Below the pieces are notes generated by a model. The model had not been told where the DNA came from, did no database searches, and was given only the letters and a program-made list of their open reading frames with translations. The translations under genes were made by a program, and so were the position numbers. A DNA stretch of 64,000 nucleotides from Acidovorax sp. A79 (lineage in GTDB: Bacteria > Pseudomonadota > Gammaproteobacteria > Burkholderiales > Burkholderiaceae_C). Positions 30,417 through 40,558 of this stretch are shown here, piece after piece. How positions within the stretch are numbered: position 1 is the first letter of the stretch; the number at the start of each line of letters is the position of its first letter. The stretch is taken from the NCBI RefSeq assembly GCF_041154505.1, contig NZ_AP028672.1:930001-994000 (forward strand), given 5' to 3'.

Positions 30417-31805
30417 ATGCGTCCCTTCTGGATCGAACAAGCGCTTTTCAACGACGGCGACCTGGCCCCCGCCCTGCAGGGTGAACACAGCGCCGATGTA
30501 TGCATCGTCGGCGGTGGTTTCACGGGCCTGTGGACGGCCATCCAGACCAAGCTGCAGGCCCCCGAACTCGATATCGTGATACTCGAGAGCGACCTTTGCG
30601 GCGCCGGCGCAAGCGGGCGCAACGGCGGATGCCTGCTCACCTGGTCCGCCAAGTTCCTGACGCTGCACCGGTTGTTCGGTGAAGACGAGGCGGTGCGCCT
30701 GGTCAAGGCATCGGAGGCCGCGGTAGGGCACATCGGCGACTTCTGCAGGGCGCACGGCATCGACGCGGAGTTTCGGCAGGACGGCACGCTGTACACCGCC
30801 ACCTCCCAGGCCCAGATCGGCACGCTCGATCCGATGATGCAGGCGCTGGAGGCACGCGGCATCCACTCCTACCAAAGCCTGCCTGCGCACGAGGTAGCCT
30901 CGCGGTCCGGCTCGGCCCGCAACCTGGCCGGCGTGTTCTCGCCGATTGCGGCCACCGTGCATCCGGGCAAGCTGGTGCGCGGGCTGCGGCGCGTGGCGCT
31001 GGCCATGGGCATTCGCATCCATGAACGCACACCGATGCTGGACTTCAGCCCCGATCAACCCGTAATGGTGCGCACGCCGAGCGGCACGGTCAGGGCGAAG
31101 AAGCTGGTCCTGGCGATGAATGCATGGATGGCCAGCGCCTTTGCGCAGTTCGAGCGCACCATCGCCATCGTATCGAGCGACATGATCATCACCGAGAAAT
31201 GCCCAGATCTGCTCAAGACCATCGGGCTCGACAACGGCGTCTCGGTCCTCGACTCCCGCACCTTCGTGTACTACTACCGCAGCACCGTGGATGGCCGCCT
31301 CATGCTGGGCAAGGGCGGCAACACCTTCGCCTGGGGCGGGCGCATGGCGCGGGTGTTCGACGAGCGCTCTCCCTACGAGGCCGAATTGACGCGCGCCCTG
31401 CATTCGTTCTTTCCGGCCCTGGGCAACACGCCGATCACGGCCAGTTGGAACGGGCCATCCGACCGCTCGGTGACGGGGTTTCCGTTCTTTGGCCGCTTCA
31501 ACGGTGCGCCGCATATCTACTACGGTTTCGGCTATTCGGGCAATGGCGTCGGCCCCACCTACATGGGGGGACAGATCCTGTCGTCCCTGGTGCTGGACCA
31601 GGACAATGCGTGGACGCGCAGCAAGCTGACGAGCGGCCCGCTGGGCCATTTCCCCCCGGAGCCACTGCGCTTCATGGGATCCATCGTGGTACGCAACGCC
31701 ATCCGCCGCAAGGAGCTGGCGGAGGACGAAGACCGCCAGCCCTGGCTGGCAGACCGCATGCTCAGCAAGCTGGCCAGCGCTGCCGGCAAAGCCGACAAGG
31801 CCTGA
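30417..31805 (+). CDS. FAD-dependent phosphonate-associated amine oxidoreductase
   Basis: 462 residues of the DAO fold. The FAD-binding Rossmann motif is VCIVGGGFTGLWTA, followed by GASGRNGGCLLTWSAK, and a C-terminal FAD contact FGYSGNGVGPTYMGG. It belongs to the FAD oxidoreductases found in phosphonate clusters; characterised relatives oxidise N-methyl-AEP (and sometimes AEP) to phosphonoacetaldehyde, which would feed PhnY and PhnA here. It begins 8 bp after the HD oxygenase. The specific substrate in this organism is inference. Confidence 0.88.
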   Translation: MRPFWIEQALFNDGDLAPALQGEHSADVCIVGGGFTGLWTAIQTKLQAPELDIVILESDLCGAGASGRNGGCLLTWSAKFLTLHRLFGEDEAVRLVKASEAAVGHIGDFCRAHGIDAEFRQDGTLYTATSQAQIGTLDPMMQALEARGIHSYQSLPAHEVASRSGSARNLAGVFSPIAATVHPGKLVRGLRRVALAMGIRIHERTPMLDFSPDQPVMVRTPSGTVRAKKLVLAMNAWMASAFAQFERTIAIVSSDMIITEKCPDLLKTIGLDNGVSVLDSRTFVYYYRSTVDGRLMLGKGGNTFAWGGRMARVFDERSPYEAELTRALHSFFPALGNTPITASWNGPSDRSVTGFPFFGRFNGAPHIYYGFGYSGNGVGPTYMGGQILSSLVLDQDNAWTRSKLTSGPLGHFPPEPLRFMGSIVVRNAIRRKELAEDEDRQPWLADRMLSKLASAAGKADKA

Positions 31806-31842
31806 CGACCCGCTTGCCAAGAATTGCGGCTGAAAGCCCCGC

Positions 31843-32871
31843 TCAGGGCCGTTGATCCAGCGCTGGGTGCTGCACCGCCCAGTCCTGCGCTGCCTGCCAG
31901 CTCGGCGGCACGCAGCCACGCTCCTGCACGCACAGGCTGGCGCTGGCCAGGGCGTGGCGCAGGGCCTGCTGGTACGCGGCGGCAGGCAGGGCCGCAATGA
32001 AGTCCGCCATGCCCGCAGGCGCCGAGGTGTGCTGTTGCGCATGTGCGCGCAGCAGGTACGCCAGCAGCCCCGCCAGAAAGCTGTCGCCAGCGCCCACGGT
32101 GTCCACCACGGCCAGGGGCTGGGCCTCCCTGGCGAACCACTGCGCGCCACTGCCCTGTTGCAGCAGCCACGCACCCTCGCCGCCCAGGGTCAGGGCCATG
32201 AGGCGGGCACGCGGGTTGACCGCGAGCAGGTGGCGGGCGCGGGCCAGGGCATCGGTGCCGGGCACCTGCAGGTGGTCCAGGTCTTCGTCGCTGGCCTTGA
32301 TGATGTCGGCCTCGCCCAGGGCCGCGTGCACCTGGGTGCGGTAGGCCGGCAGGTCGGGCATGACGGAGGGGCGCAGATTGCTGTCCACCACCACGCAGCG
32401 GCCCGCCGCGCGCTGGGCCTGCAGCCAGGGCAGGTAGATGGCGGCGTCGCGCGCGTCCAGCGCCAGGGCGCCAGTGCAGACCACCTGCAGCGCGCTGCCG
32501 TGGACGGCGCAGGCGGCGATGAGCCCCGCAGCGGTCACGGTGCGGTCGGCCACACCTTCGCGGTAGAAGGCGTAGTCGGGGTGCCCATGCTCGGTAAGGT
32601 TGACCACGGCCAGCGAGGTGACCTCGCCCACGGGCGTGGGCAGGGCCAGTTGCACACCGTCTGCCGCCAATTGCGCAGCCAGTTCGCGGCCCCAGCGATC
32701 GCGTGACAAGGGGTTGAGGTACTGCGTGCCCACGCCCTGGCGTGCCAGTGCCCGGCACAGGTTGTACAGCGCGCCACCCAGGCAGGGCTCGTAGCTGCCG
32801 TCGGCACGGCCGATGAGGTCAATCAGCGCTTCGCCGGCAATGGCGACCTGGACAGGAGAGGAAGTGGACAT
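31843..32871 (-). CDS. PfkB-family sugar kinase (fructokinase-like)
   Basis: 342 residues. Ribokinase-fold kinase with the N-terminal sugar-site GGALYNLCRALARQG, and the C-terminal ATP/anion-hole signature DTVGAGDSFLAGLL with catalytic Asp. ATG 32871 is preferred to a TTG at 32883. It is last in the polyol operon; as mannitol- or sorbitol-type dehydrogenases yield fructose, fructokinase activity fits the context, but the residues do not fix the sugar. Confidence 0.87.
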   Translation of the reverse strand: MSTSSPVQVAIAGEALIDLIGRADGSYEPCLGGALYNLCRALARQGVGTQYLNPLSRDRWGRELAAQLAADGVQLALPTPVGEVTSLAVVNLTEHGHPDYAFYREGVADRTVTAAGLIAACAVHGSALQVVCTGALALDARDAAIYLPWLQAQRAAGRCVVVDSNLRPSVMPDLPAYRTQVHAALGEADIIKASDEDLDHLQVPGTDALARARHLLAVNPRARLMALTLGGEGAWLLQQGSGAQWFAREAQPLAVVDTVGAGDSFLAGLLAYLLRAHAQQHTSAPAGMADFIAALPAAAYQQALRHALASASLCVQERGCVPPSWQAAQDWAVQHPALDQRP

Positions 32872-32905
32872 GGACGTGGTCAAGAAACGAGGGAGCGACT
32901 GTCAG

Positions 32906-34378
32906 TTAGAAATGGGGCAGCAGCGCAGGGTACAGCGCCTGAAAGCGCGCATGGCGTTCCTGCAGCAGGGCCTGCTGCGCGGGTTGGGGCGCAAAGCGCG
33001 CCTCGGCCGGCAGGCTCTGGCACCACAGGGCCTCGTCTCCACCGCAGGCCATGGCGGCCAGGCGCGCGGCGCCCAGGGCTGCGGCGGCGTGGGCGCCCTC
33101 CGGGCGCTCCAGCGGGCAGCCCAGGCCGCTGGCCAGCAATTGGGCCCAGGCATCGCTGCGCGCACCGCCGCCCACCAGCGCCAGAGGAGCTGTGGCCGAT
33201 GCGCCGCCCTCGCCCGCCGCGGCCTGCATGGCTTGCAGCCCATCCATCAGGCCGAAGCCCACGCCTTCCATCACGGCACAGGCCATGTCGGCTGCATCGT
33301 GCTCGGCGCGCAGGCCCAAGAAGACGCCGGTGGCGGCAGCATTGTTGTGCGGTGTGCGCTCGCCGCTCAGGTAGGGCAGAAAGACCGGTGCCTGTGCATG
33401 GCGCTTGAGGTCCATGCCCTGTACGGCCGAGGAAAGTTGCGCCTCGGCCCGCCCGGTGATACGGGCCAGCCAGCCAAAGGCGCTGGCGGCACTGAGCATG
33501 ACGGACATCTGGTGCCAGCGCCCGGGCAGCGCATGGGCAAAGGCGTGCACGGCGCGCTCGGTTGCCGGGGCGAACCGGTCGGCCACGCGGAAAACCACGC
33601 CGGACGTGCCCAGCGACACGAAGCCCTGGCCGGCCTGGCGCGCCCCCACGCCCACAGCGCTGGCGGCGTTGTCGCCGGCACCGGCAGCCACCACCACGCC
33701 GGGCGGCAGGCCCCAGCGCGCAGCGACCTCAGGGAGCAACACGCCCGTGGCTTCGCTGCCCTCGGCCAGGCGGGGCATCTGCGCGCGGGCCAGGCCGCAG
33801 GCGGCAAGCAGGGTGTCGCTCCAGTCGCGGCGGGCCACATCGAGCCACAGGGTGCCCGAGGCATCGGACATGTCGCTCACCGCATCGCCCGTGAGCTGCA
33901 GGCGCAGCCAGTCCTTGGGCAGCAGCACCGTGCGGATCTGGCCGAACACGGCCGGCTCGTGCGTGCGCAGCCACAACAGCTTGGGCGCGGTGAAGCCGGG
34001 CATGGCGAGGTTGCCGGTGACCTGGCGCGCGGCGGGCACGGCCTGCTCGAGCGCGGCGCATTCGGCGCTCGCGCGGCCATCGTTCCAGAGAATGGCGGGG
34101 CGCAGCACCTGGCCCTGCGCGCCCAGCACCACGGCGCCATGCATGTGGCCAGACAGCCCGATGCCGCGCACCCGCGCCCATGCGGCGGGGGCTTGGGCGC
34201 GCAGCTGCGGCACGGCGGCTTCCACGGCGGCCAGCCAGTCGGCCGGGTGCTGCTCGCTCCAGGTGGGCCGAGGGCGGTGCTGGGGCACGGCGGCGTCGGC
34301 CGTGGCGATCACGGCCTGCGTTTCGTCGAGCAGCAGGAGCTTGACACCCGAGGTGCCCAAATCAATTCCGAGGTACAT
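32906..34378 (-). CDS. xylB: Xylulokinase
   Basis: 490 residues, FGGY family. It phosphorylates D-xylulose to xylulose-5-phosphate. Seen: MYLGIDLGTSGVKLLLLDE, GHMHGAVVLG, ILWNDGRASAEC, the catalytic-base region GAGDNAASAVGVG and ATP-binding ALVGGGARSDAWAQ. The start begins exactly with the family N-terminus. Its likely source of xylulose is the arabinitol dehydrogenase two genes upstream. Confidence 0.95.
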   Translation of the reverse strand: MYLGIDLGTSGVKLLLLDETQAVIATADAAVPQHRPRPTWSEQHPADWLAAVEAAVPQLRAQAPAAWARVRGIGLSGHMHGAVVLGAQGQVLRPAILWNDGRASAECAALEQAVPAARQVTGNLAMPGFTAPKLLWLRTHEPAVFGQIRTVLLPKDWLRLQLTGDAVSDMSDASGTLWLDVARRDWSDTLLAACGLARAQMPRLAEGSEATGVLLPEVAARWGLPPGVVVAAGAGDNAASAVGVGARQAGQGFVSLGTSGVVFRVADRFAPATERAVHAFAHALPGRWHQMSVMLSAASAFGWLARITGRAEAQLSSAVQGMDLKRHAQAPVFLPYLSGERTPHNNAAATGVFLGLRAEHDAADMACAVMEGVGFGLMDGLQAMQAAAGEGGASATAPLALVGGGARSDAWAQLLASGLGCPLERPEGAHAAAALGAARLAAMACGGDEALWCQSLPAEARFAPQPAQQALLQERHARFQALYPALLPHF

Positions 34379-34499
34379 GGGTGGTTGGCAGATTTCAGTG
34401 GTTCAAAGTGGAAGCCAGGCCCCCGCCGCACGCAACCGGCGCGACCCAGGCCACAGATGCCCGGCAAGGGCCGCCCCGCAGCGAAGGCGCCCCGCCACT

Positions 34500-35438
34500 T
34501 CAAGGGGCCTTTCCGAATCTTCCGGCCCCCTGCTTGCGGTATTCGCTGGGCGTCATGCCCTTGATGTCCAGAAAGCGGCGGTTGAAGTTGGCCATGTTGT
34601 TGAAGCCCACGTCGTAGGCGATGTGGGTGATGTAGCGCTCGGTCTCCATCAGAAGCTGGCACGCGCGGTTCACGCGCACCAGGTTCACGAAGTCGGTGAA
34701 GGTGTTGCCCGTGGCACGGCGAAAGAAGCGGGAGAAGCGGCTTTCCGTCATGCCCAGCTCCTGTGCCAGGTCGGCAGCCGACAACGGGTCGGCCAGATGG
34801 TCGGTGATGCGGCTCACGATGGCGTTGATCTGGTCGAGCTGGGTGTCGTTGTCCTCGCTTTGCAGCTGGGTGCTCGACAGCAGTCGAAAGTCGGTGCAGC
34901 GGGCCAGGTCGCTCAGGAATTCACAGAACGCGCCAAACCGGGCCAGGCCCTGGCGCGCCTTGATGCGGTGCCAGTGTTCCTGCGCCTGGGCCTCCATGCC
35001 AAAGAACTCGATGCCATGGCGTGCGCGCTCCAGCAGGGGCAACACCTCGCGCAGCTCGGGGATGCTCTCGCTGCTGGCCACCAGCGGCGCGTGCGAGAAC
35101 TGGATCACCAGGTCGCGCAGCGGCACGCCGCCTTCGGGCAGGTCCATGCTGATCCAGTTGTGCGGCAGGCGCGGCCCGGTCAACACCAGATGGCCGGGCT
35201 GGAACTGCCCGATCCAGTCGCCCACGAACACCTTGCCCGAGGTGGCGGTGATGAGGTGCAGCTCATACTCGTCGTGGTAGTGCCAGCGCGCCAGCGGCGT
35301 GGGAAACCCATGCGACAGGCACCGGATGAAACCTGCGGCCTCGGGCGACTCGTACCCGAGCTCGGGAAAGCGCACGTAGTCGTGCTCCAGCTCGGGCTTG
35401 GTCTGGCGCGGAGAGACAGGCGTCGTCTTCACGGTCAT
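34500..35438 (-). CDS. AraC-family regulator of the polyol operon
   Basis: 312 residues. An N-terminal cupin sensing domain (HDEYELHLITATSGKVFVGD) is joined to a C-terminal double helix-turn-helix: SAADLAQELGMTESRFSRFF and ITHIAYDVGFNNMANFNRRF, then the family end MTPSEYRKQ. It is embedded in the operon between the arabinitol dehydrogenase and xylulokinase genes, so it likely activates the importer promoter upstream of the binding-protein gene in response to a polyol. Confidence 0.93.
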   Translation of the reverse strand: MTVKTTPVSPRQTKPELEHDYVRFPELGYESPEAAGFIRCLSHGFPTPLARWHYHDEYELHLITATSGKVFVGDWIGQFQPGHLVLTGPRLPHNWISMDLPEGGVPLRDLVIQFSHAPLVASSESIPELREVLPLLERARHGIEFFGMEAQAQEHWHRIKARQGLARFGAFCEFLSDLARCTDFRLLSSTQLQSEDNDTQLDQINAIVSRITDHLADPLSAADLAQELGMTESRFSRFFRRATGNTFTDFVNLVRVNRACQLLMETERYITHIAYDVGFNNMANFNRRFLDIKGMTPSEYRKQGAGRFGKAP

Positions 35439-35468
35439 GGCGTCATTCCTGTGGTCGGGCCGCTCAAC

Positions 35469-36872
35469 TTACACCAACCCCTGGCGTTCCGCACGCCCGG
35501 CCACGAAGGCCTGCACGCGGGCAAAAGCGTTGCGAAGCGTGGCAACCAGCCGCGGGTTTGAGGCCATTTCGCCCCACAGGGTGGTATCCGCGGCATAGGC
35601 GGCGACCAGGTCCGGCGCATCGCAGATCGCATGCGCCACGGCCGGGTCCATGGCCTGGTCCTGGTAGGTGTAGGGGATCTGCCCGGCATGCCAGCGCTGC
35701 AGGTAGGCCAGGAACAGCGCGGGCAGCACGGCCACGCTGTCGAACGAGCCATCGCGGGCCAGCTGGTCCCGGATGGTGGGCGCGATCATACCGGGGATCT
35801 TGGAGAACGCATCCATGGCCACGCGCTGGTTGGTGTCCGCAATCGCAGGGTTGCCAAACCGGTCCAGCACCACGTCGCGGTAGGCCTCCAGGTCGATGGG
35901 GCACGGCAGCAGCACCGGGATCGCGTCGTCGGTCACGTAGTCGTAGGCCATCTGGCGGATGGCGGCATCGTGCGTGCCTTCGTGGATGTACTGGTAGCCC
36001 GCCAGCGTGCCCGCCCAGGCAATGCAGCTGTGGGTGGCGTTGAGCAGTCGAATCTTGGCCTCTTCGTACGCCTGCACCGAATCGACCATCTCGACTCCGA
36101 CCCTTTCCCACGCGGGGCGGCCTGCGATGAAGTCGTCTTCGATCACCCACTGGATGAAGCTCTCGCCCATCAACGCGGCCTGGTCGTCCCAGCCGGTGGC
36201 GGCCTTCACGCGCTCGGCCACGTCCGGCGTGGGGCGTGGCGTGATGCGGTCGACCATGGCGTTGGGGCTGCTCGTGTGCTCCTGCACCCAGGCCTTGAGC
36301 GCGGCATCGCCCAGCGCGTCGATGAACTGCAGCAGGCCCCCGCGCGAGCGGTCGCCGTTGTGGCGCAGGTTGTCGCAGTTCATCAGCGTCACGGGGCCGG
36401 CACCGGCGGCCCTGCGCGCGCGCAGGATGCTCACCAGGCCGCCATAGAGGGTGTGGCCCGCCTGGCCCGCCTTGACGGCGGCGAGGTCGGCGCGCAGGTC
36501 GGCAAAGCTGGGCCAGTCGAGCTGGTCTTGCGCATCGAGGTAGTAGCCGGCCTCGGTCACCGTGAACGAGATGATGCGCGTGGCGGGGTCGGCACCTGCG
36601 GCGATCAGCGGGGCCAGGTCGTCCCGGTAGGGGATCACGCGCTGGATCGATTCAATGACGGTGTAGCTGCGCTCGCCCTGGGGCGTGACGGTCTCCAGCG
36701 TGTAGCGGCCGCCCTGGGCCTGCAGCGCGGCGATGGTGTCGGCCATGTCGGCGCGCAGGTTGCCGCCCGCAATGGCCCAGCCGGTGTCTCCCTGCTGGCG
36801 CAATGCGTGGACGTAAACGGCCTGGTGGGCGCGGTGGAACGAACCCAGGCCCAGGTGCAGGATGAAATTCAT
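35469..36872 (-). CDS. dalD: D-arabinitol 4-dehydrogenase / mannitol dehydrogenase family
   Basis: 467 residues, polyol-specific long-chain dehydrogenase. The NAD-binding start is HLGLGSFHRAHQAVY; the family catalytic signature K-x4-N-x2-H is in AKIRLLNATHSC; MNCDNLRHNGDRSRGGLLQF is typical of the DalD branch. It would oxidise D-arabinitol to D-xylulose, matching the xylulokinase in the operon; mannitol to fructose is also possible. The symbol is given on family resemblance and context. Confidence 0.85.
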   Translation of the reverse strand: MNFILHLGLGSFHRAHQAVYVHALRQQGDTGWAIAGGNLRADMADTIAALQAQGGRYTLETVTPQGERSYTVIESIQRVIPYRDDLAPLIAAGADPATRIISFTVTEAGYYLDAQDQLDWPSFADLRADLAAVKAGQAGHTLYGGLVSILRARRAAGAGPVTLMNCDNLRHNGDRSRGGLLQFIDALGDAALKAWVQEHTSSPNAMVDRITPRPTPDVAERVKAATGWDDQAALMGESFIQWVIEDDFIAGRPAWERVGVEMVDSVQAYEEAKIRLLNATHSCIAWAGTLAGYQYIHEGTHDAAIRQMAYDYVTDDAIPVLLPCPIDLEAYRDVVLDRFGNPAIADTNQRVAMDAFSKIPGMIAPTIRDQLARDGSFDSVAVLPALFLAYLQRWHAGQIPYTYQDQAMDPAVAHAICDAPDLVAAYAADTTLWGEMASNPRLVATLRNAFARVQAFVAGRAERQGLV

Positions 36873-36891
36873 GGTGCGTGAATGCAGGTGT

Positions 36892-37631
36892 TTAAAGATC
36901 GAAGTTCGTGGGCATCATCACCACGTCGCGGATGGTCATGCCACGGGGGCGCGTGAGCATGAACAGCACCACGCTGGCCACTTCGGCCGCTTCGATGAGA
37001 CTGCCGCTCGCCTTGGCCTCTTCCAGCTTCTCGGCCGGCCAGTCGGCGAGCAGCGAGGTGATGACCGGCCCGGGCGAGATGGAGCCCACGCGGATGCCGT
37101 GCTTGAACACCTGGCGGCGCACGGTCTGCACGAAGCAGTTCACGGCCCACTTGGACGATGCGTAGACCGGCTCCCATGGCGTGGGGAAATGCGCGGCCAG
37201 CGAGCTGGTGACGATGATGTCGCCCGTGCCGCGTTCGATCATGTGGGGCAGCACGTTGTGCACGTTCTTCATCACCACGTTGACGTTGAGGTTCAGCATG
37301 CGGTCGATGGCGTCGGGGTCGGCGTCCACCAGATCGCCGCCGACGTAAAGCCCGGCATTGGCGTGGAAGATGTCGAGCTGGCCGGCGAGGGCCAGCGTGC
37401 GCGCCAGCAGGCTGGCGCACTGCTTGGCGTCCAGCAAGTCCAGTACCAACGGCAATGCGCTGGCACCGATCGCAGCGCAGGCCTTGGCCAGCGCGGCTTC
37501 GTCGCGGTCGATCAGCACCACGCGCGCACCCGCGTCGGCCATGGCTTGGGCACTGGCGAAGCCAATGCCCGATGCAGCGCCGGTGATGGCCGCCACCTTG
37601 CCTTGCAGTTCTTGTCCGAGGGTCATGGTGG

Positions 37632-37635
<4 letters not shown>
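36892..37635 (-). CDS. Short-chain dehydrogenase (polyol type)
   Basis: 247 residues. Classical SDR: cofactor motif TGAASGIGFASAQA, NAG in DIFHANAGLYVGG, catalytic Ser in VTSSLAAHF, and Tyr-x3-Lys in YASSKWAV. The ATG at 37635 overlaps the ATPase stop as ATGA, which fixes the start and shows it belongs to the transport operon. A second polyol dehydrogenase (sorbitol, ribitol or galactitol type) is plausible; the substrate is not readable. Confidence 0.9.
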
Positions 37636-38675
<1,040 letters not shown>

Positions 38676-38727
38676 GGAATCGGGTTCCTGAAAACTTGAA
38701 AAACTGTGGGGAAGACAGGCTGCGGAT

Positions 38728-39567
38728 TTACTTCACCGCGCCGAACGTGAGACCCTGCACCAACTGCTTCTGGCTGAACCAGCCGAACACCACGATGGGC
38801 GCAATGGCCATCAGCGACGCGGCGGACAGCTTGGCCCAGAACAAGCCCTCGGGGCTGGAGTAGGACGCGATCAGCGTGGCCAGCGTGCCGGCCTTGGCGG
38901 CGCTGAGGTTCAGGCTCCAGAAGGCTTCGTTCCACGACAGCACCAGGCACAACAGGCCGGTGGATGCCAGGCCACCCATGCCCAGCGGCAGCAGCACCAG
39001 GCGCACTTCCTGCCACAGGGTAGCGCCGTCCATGCGAGCGGCCTCCAGGATCTCGCGCGGGATGTCCTTGAAGTGGGAGTACAGCATCCACACCATGATG
39101 GGCAGGTTGGACAGCGCGAACACGATGATGAGCGCGAGCTGCGTGTCGAGCAGGTGGCTCTTTTGCGCCAGCACGTAGATGGGCACCAGCGCGCCCACGG
39201 CGGGCATCATCTTGGTGGAGAGCATCCACATCAGGATGTCCTTGGTGTACTTGCCCTTGAAGAAGGCCATGGCATACGCCGCGGGCGCTGCCAGCATCAG
39301 CCCCACCAGGGTGGACAGCACGCTGGTGATGACCGAGTTCCTGGCGTACAGCAGGTAGTCGCTGCGCTCCTGCACCTCGTGAAAATTCTCGAGCGTGGGG
39401 ATGAAGAACAGCTGCGGCGGCACGGCGATGGCCTGCAGCTCGGTCTTGAACGCGGTCAGCAGCAGCCAGGCCAGCGGGAAGAACAGCAGCAGGGCCACGC
39501 CCCAGGCAGCCACGGTGCGCAGGGCCAGCAGGCCCAGCGGATAGTTGGAACGGCGTCGAGCAGTCAT
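38728..39567 (-). CDS. Carbohydrate ABC transporter permease (MalG type)
   Basis: 279 residues with six hydrophobic helices and the EAA motif EILEAARMDGATLWQEVRLV before the fifth. N-terminal basic stretch then helix GVALLLFFPLAWLLLTAF. It forms the membrane channel with the next upstream permease. 13 bp separate the two genes. Confidence 0.95.
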   Translation of the reverse strand: MTARRRSNYPLGLLALRTVAAWGVALLLFFPLAWLLLTAFKTELQAIAVPPQLFFIPTLENFHEVQERSDYLLYARNSVITSVLSTLVGLMLAAPAAYAMAFFKGKYTKDILMWMLSTKMMPAVGALVPIYVLAQKSHLLDTQLALIIVFALSNLPIMVWMLYSHFKDIPREILEAARMDGATLWQEVRLVLLPLGMGGLASTGLLCLVLSWNEAFWSLNLSAAKAGTLATLIASYSSPEGLFWAKLSAASLMAIAPIVVFGWFSQKQLVQGLTFGAVK

Positions 39568-39580
39568 GGTGGTGCTTCGG

Positions 39581-40444
39581 TTATTTGTCGAGGTTCTTGC
39601 CGACCATGCGGATCAGGAACACGGCCGCGATGTTGGCCAGCACCACCGCGAACAGCGCGCCGGCCGAGGCCACGCCCGCATCGAAGTTGAGCAGCGCCTG
39701 CTTGAAGATCAGGAAGGTGACGTTGGTGCTCGCATCGCCCGGCCCGCCACCGGTGGTGGTGTAGATCTCGGCAAAGATGCTGAGCAGGAAGATGAGTTCG
39801 ATCATCACCACCACCGCCACCGAGCGGGCCAGGTGCGGCACATACAGGTAGCGCAGCTGCTGCAGGTAGTTGGCGCCGTCCATGCGCGAGGCCTCGAGCT
39901 GCTCATGGTTCATGCTTTGCAGCGCGGTCATGAAGATCAGCGTGGCAAAGGGCAGCCACTGCCACGACACCATGACGATCACCGAGAACAGCGGGTGGTC
40001 GGTGAGCCAGTCCACCGGCTGCGCGCCGAAGAACATCCACACCTGGGCGAGCACGCCGTAGATGGGGTTCATCATCATGTTCTTCCACATCAGCGCGTTC
40101 ACCGTGGGCATGACGAAGAACGGCGAGATCAGCAGCACCCGCACGATGCCCCGGCCCGCGAACGGCTCGTTGATGAGCAGCGCGATGGCGATGCCGAACA
40201 CCACCGTGATGAGGATCACGCTGCCGAGCAGCAGCAGCGTGTTGACCACCGCCGTGCCGAACGAGGGGTCGGTGACGAAGTACTCGAAATTCTCCAGCCC
40301 GGCAAAGCCGGTCTGATCCGGCTGCATCAGGTTGTAGCGGATGAGCGAGAAGTAGATCGTCATCACCAGCGGCACGATCATCCACAGGAAGAGCGTGGCC
40401 ATGGCTGGCGTGAGCAGCAGGCGGGGGAGCAGGCGGCGGTTCAT
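39581..40444 (-). CDS. Sugar/polyol ABC transporter permease (MalF type)
   Basis: 287 residues, six helices, with the EAA loop LEASRMDGANYLQQLRYL. ATG 40444 is used because it gives MNRRLLPRLLLTPAMATLF, the usual short basic N-terminus; the ORF extends to 40510 without a ribosome site. It pairs with the MalG-type permease. Confidence 0.94.
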   Translation of the reverse strand: MNRRLLPRLLLTPAMATLFLWMIVPLVMTIYFSLIRYNLMQPDQTGFAGLENFEYFVTDPSFGTAVVNTLLLLGSVILITVVFGIAIALLINEPFAGRGIVRVLLISPFFVMPTVNALMWKNMMMNPIYGVLAQVWMFFGAQPVDWLTDHPLFSVIVMVSWQWLPFATLIFMTALQSMNHEQLEASRMDGANYLQQLRYLYVPHLARSVAVVVMIELIFLLSIFAEIYTTTGGGPGDASTNVTFLIFKQALLNFDAGVASAGALFAVVLANIAAVFLIRMVGKNLDK

Positions 40445-40558
40445 GGTGTTTCCGAAAGGGCGACGGGGCCGCCATGGTGAATGGCGAGCCCCAGGATCAG
40501 CACTGGTCAATCCACGGATGGGCAGTGGACGGCGGAGCCTCGGTGGCCCCGCCAGCCT

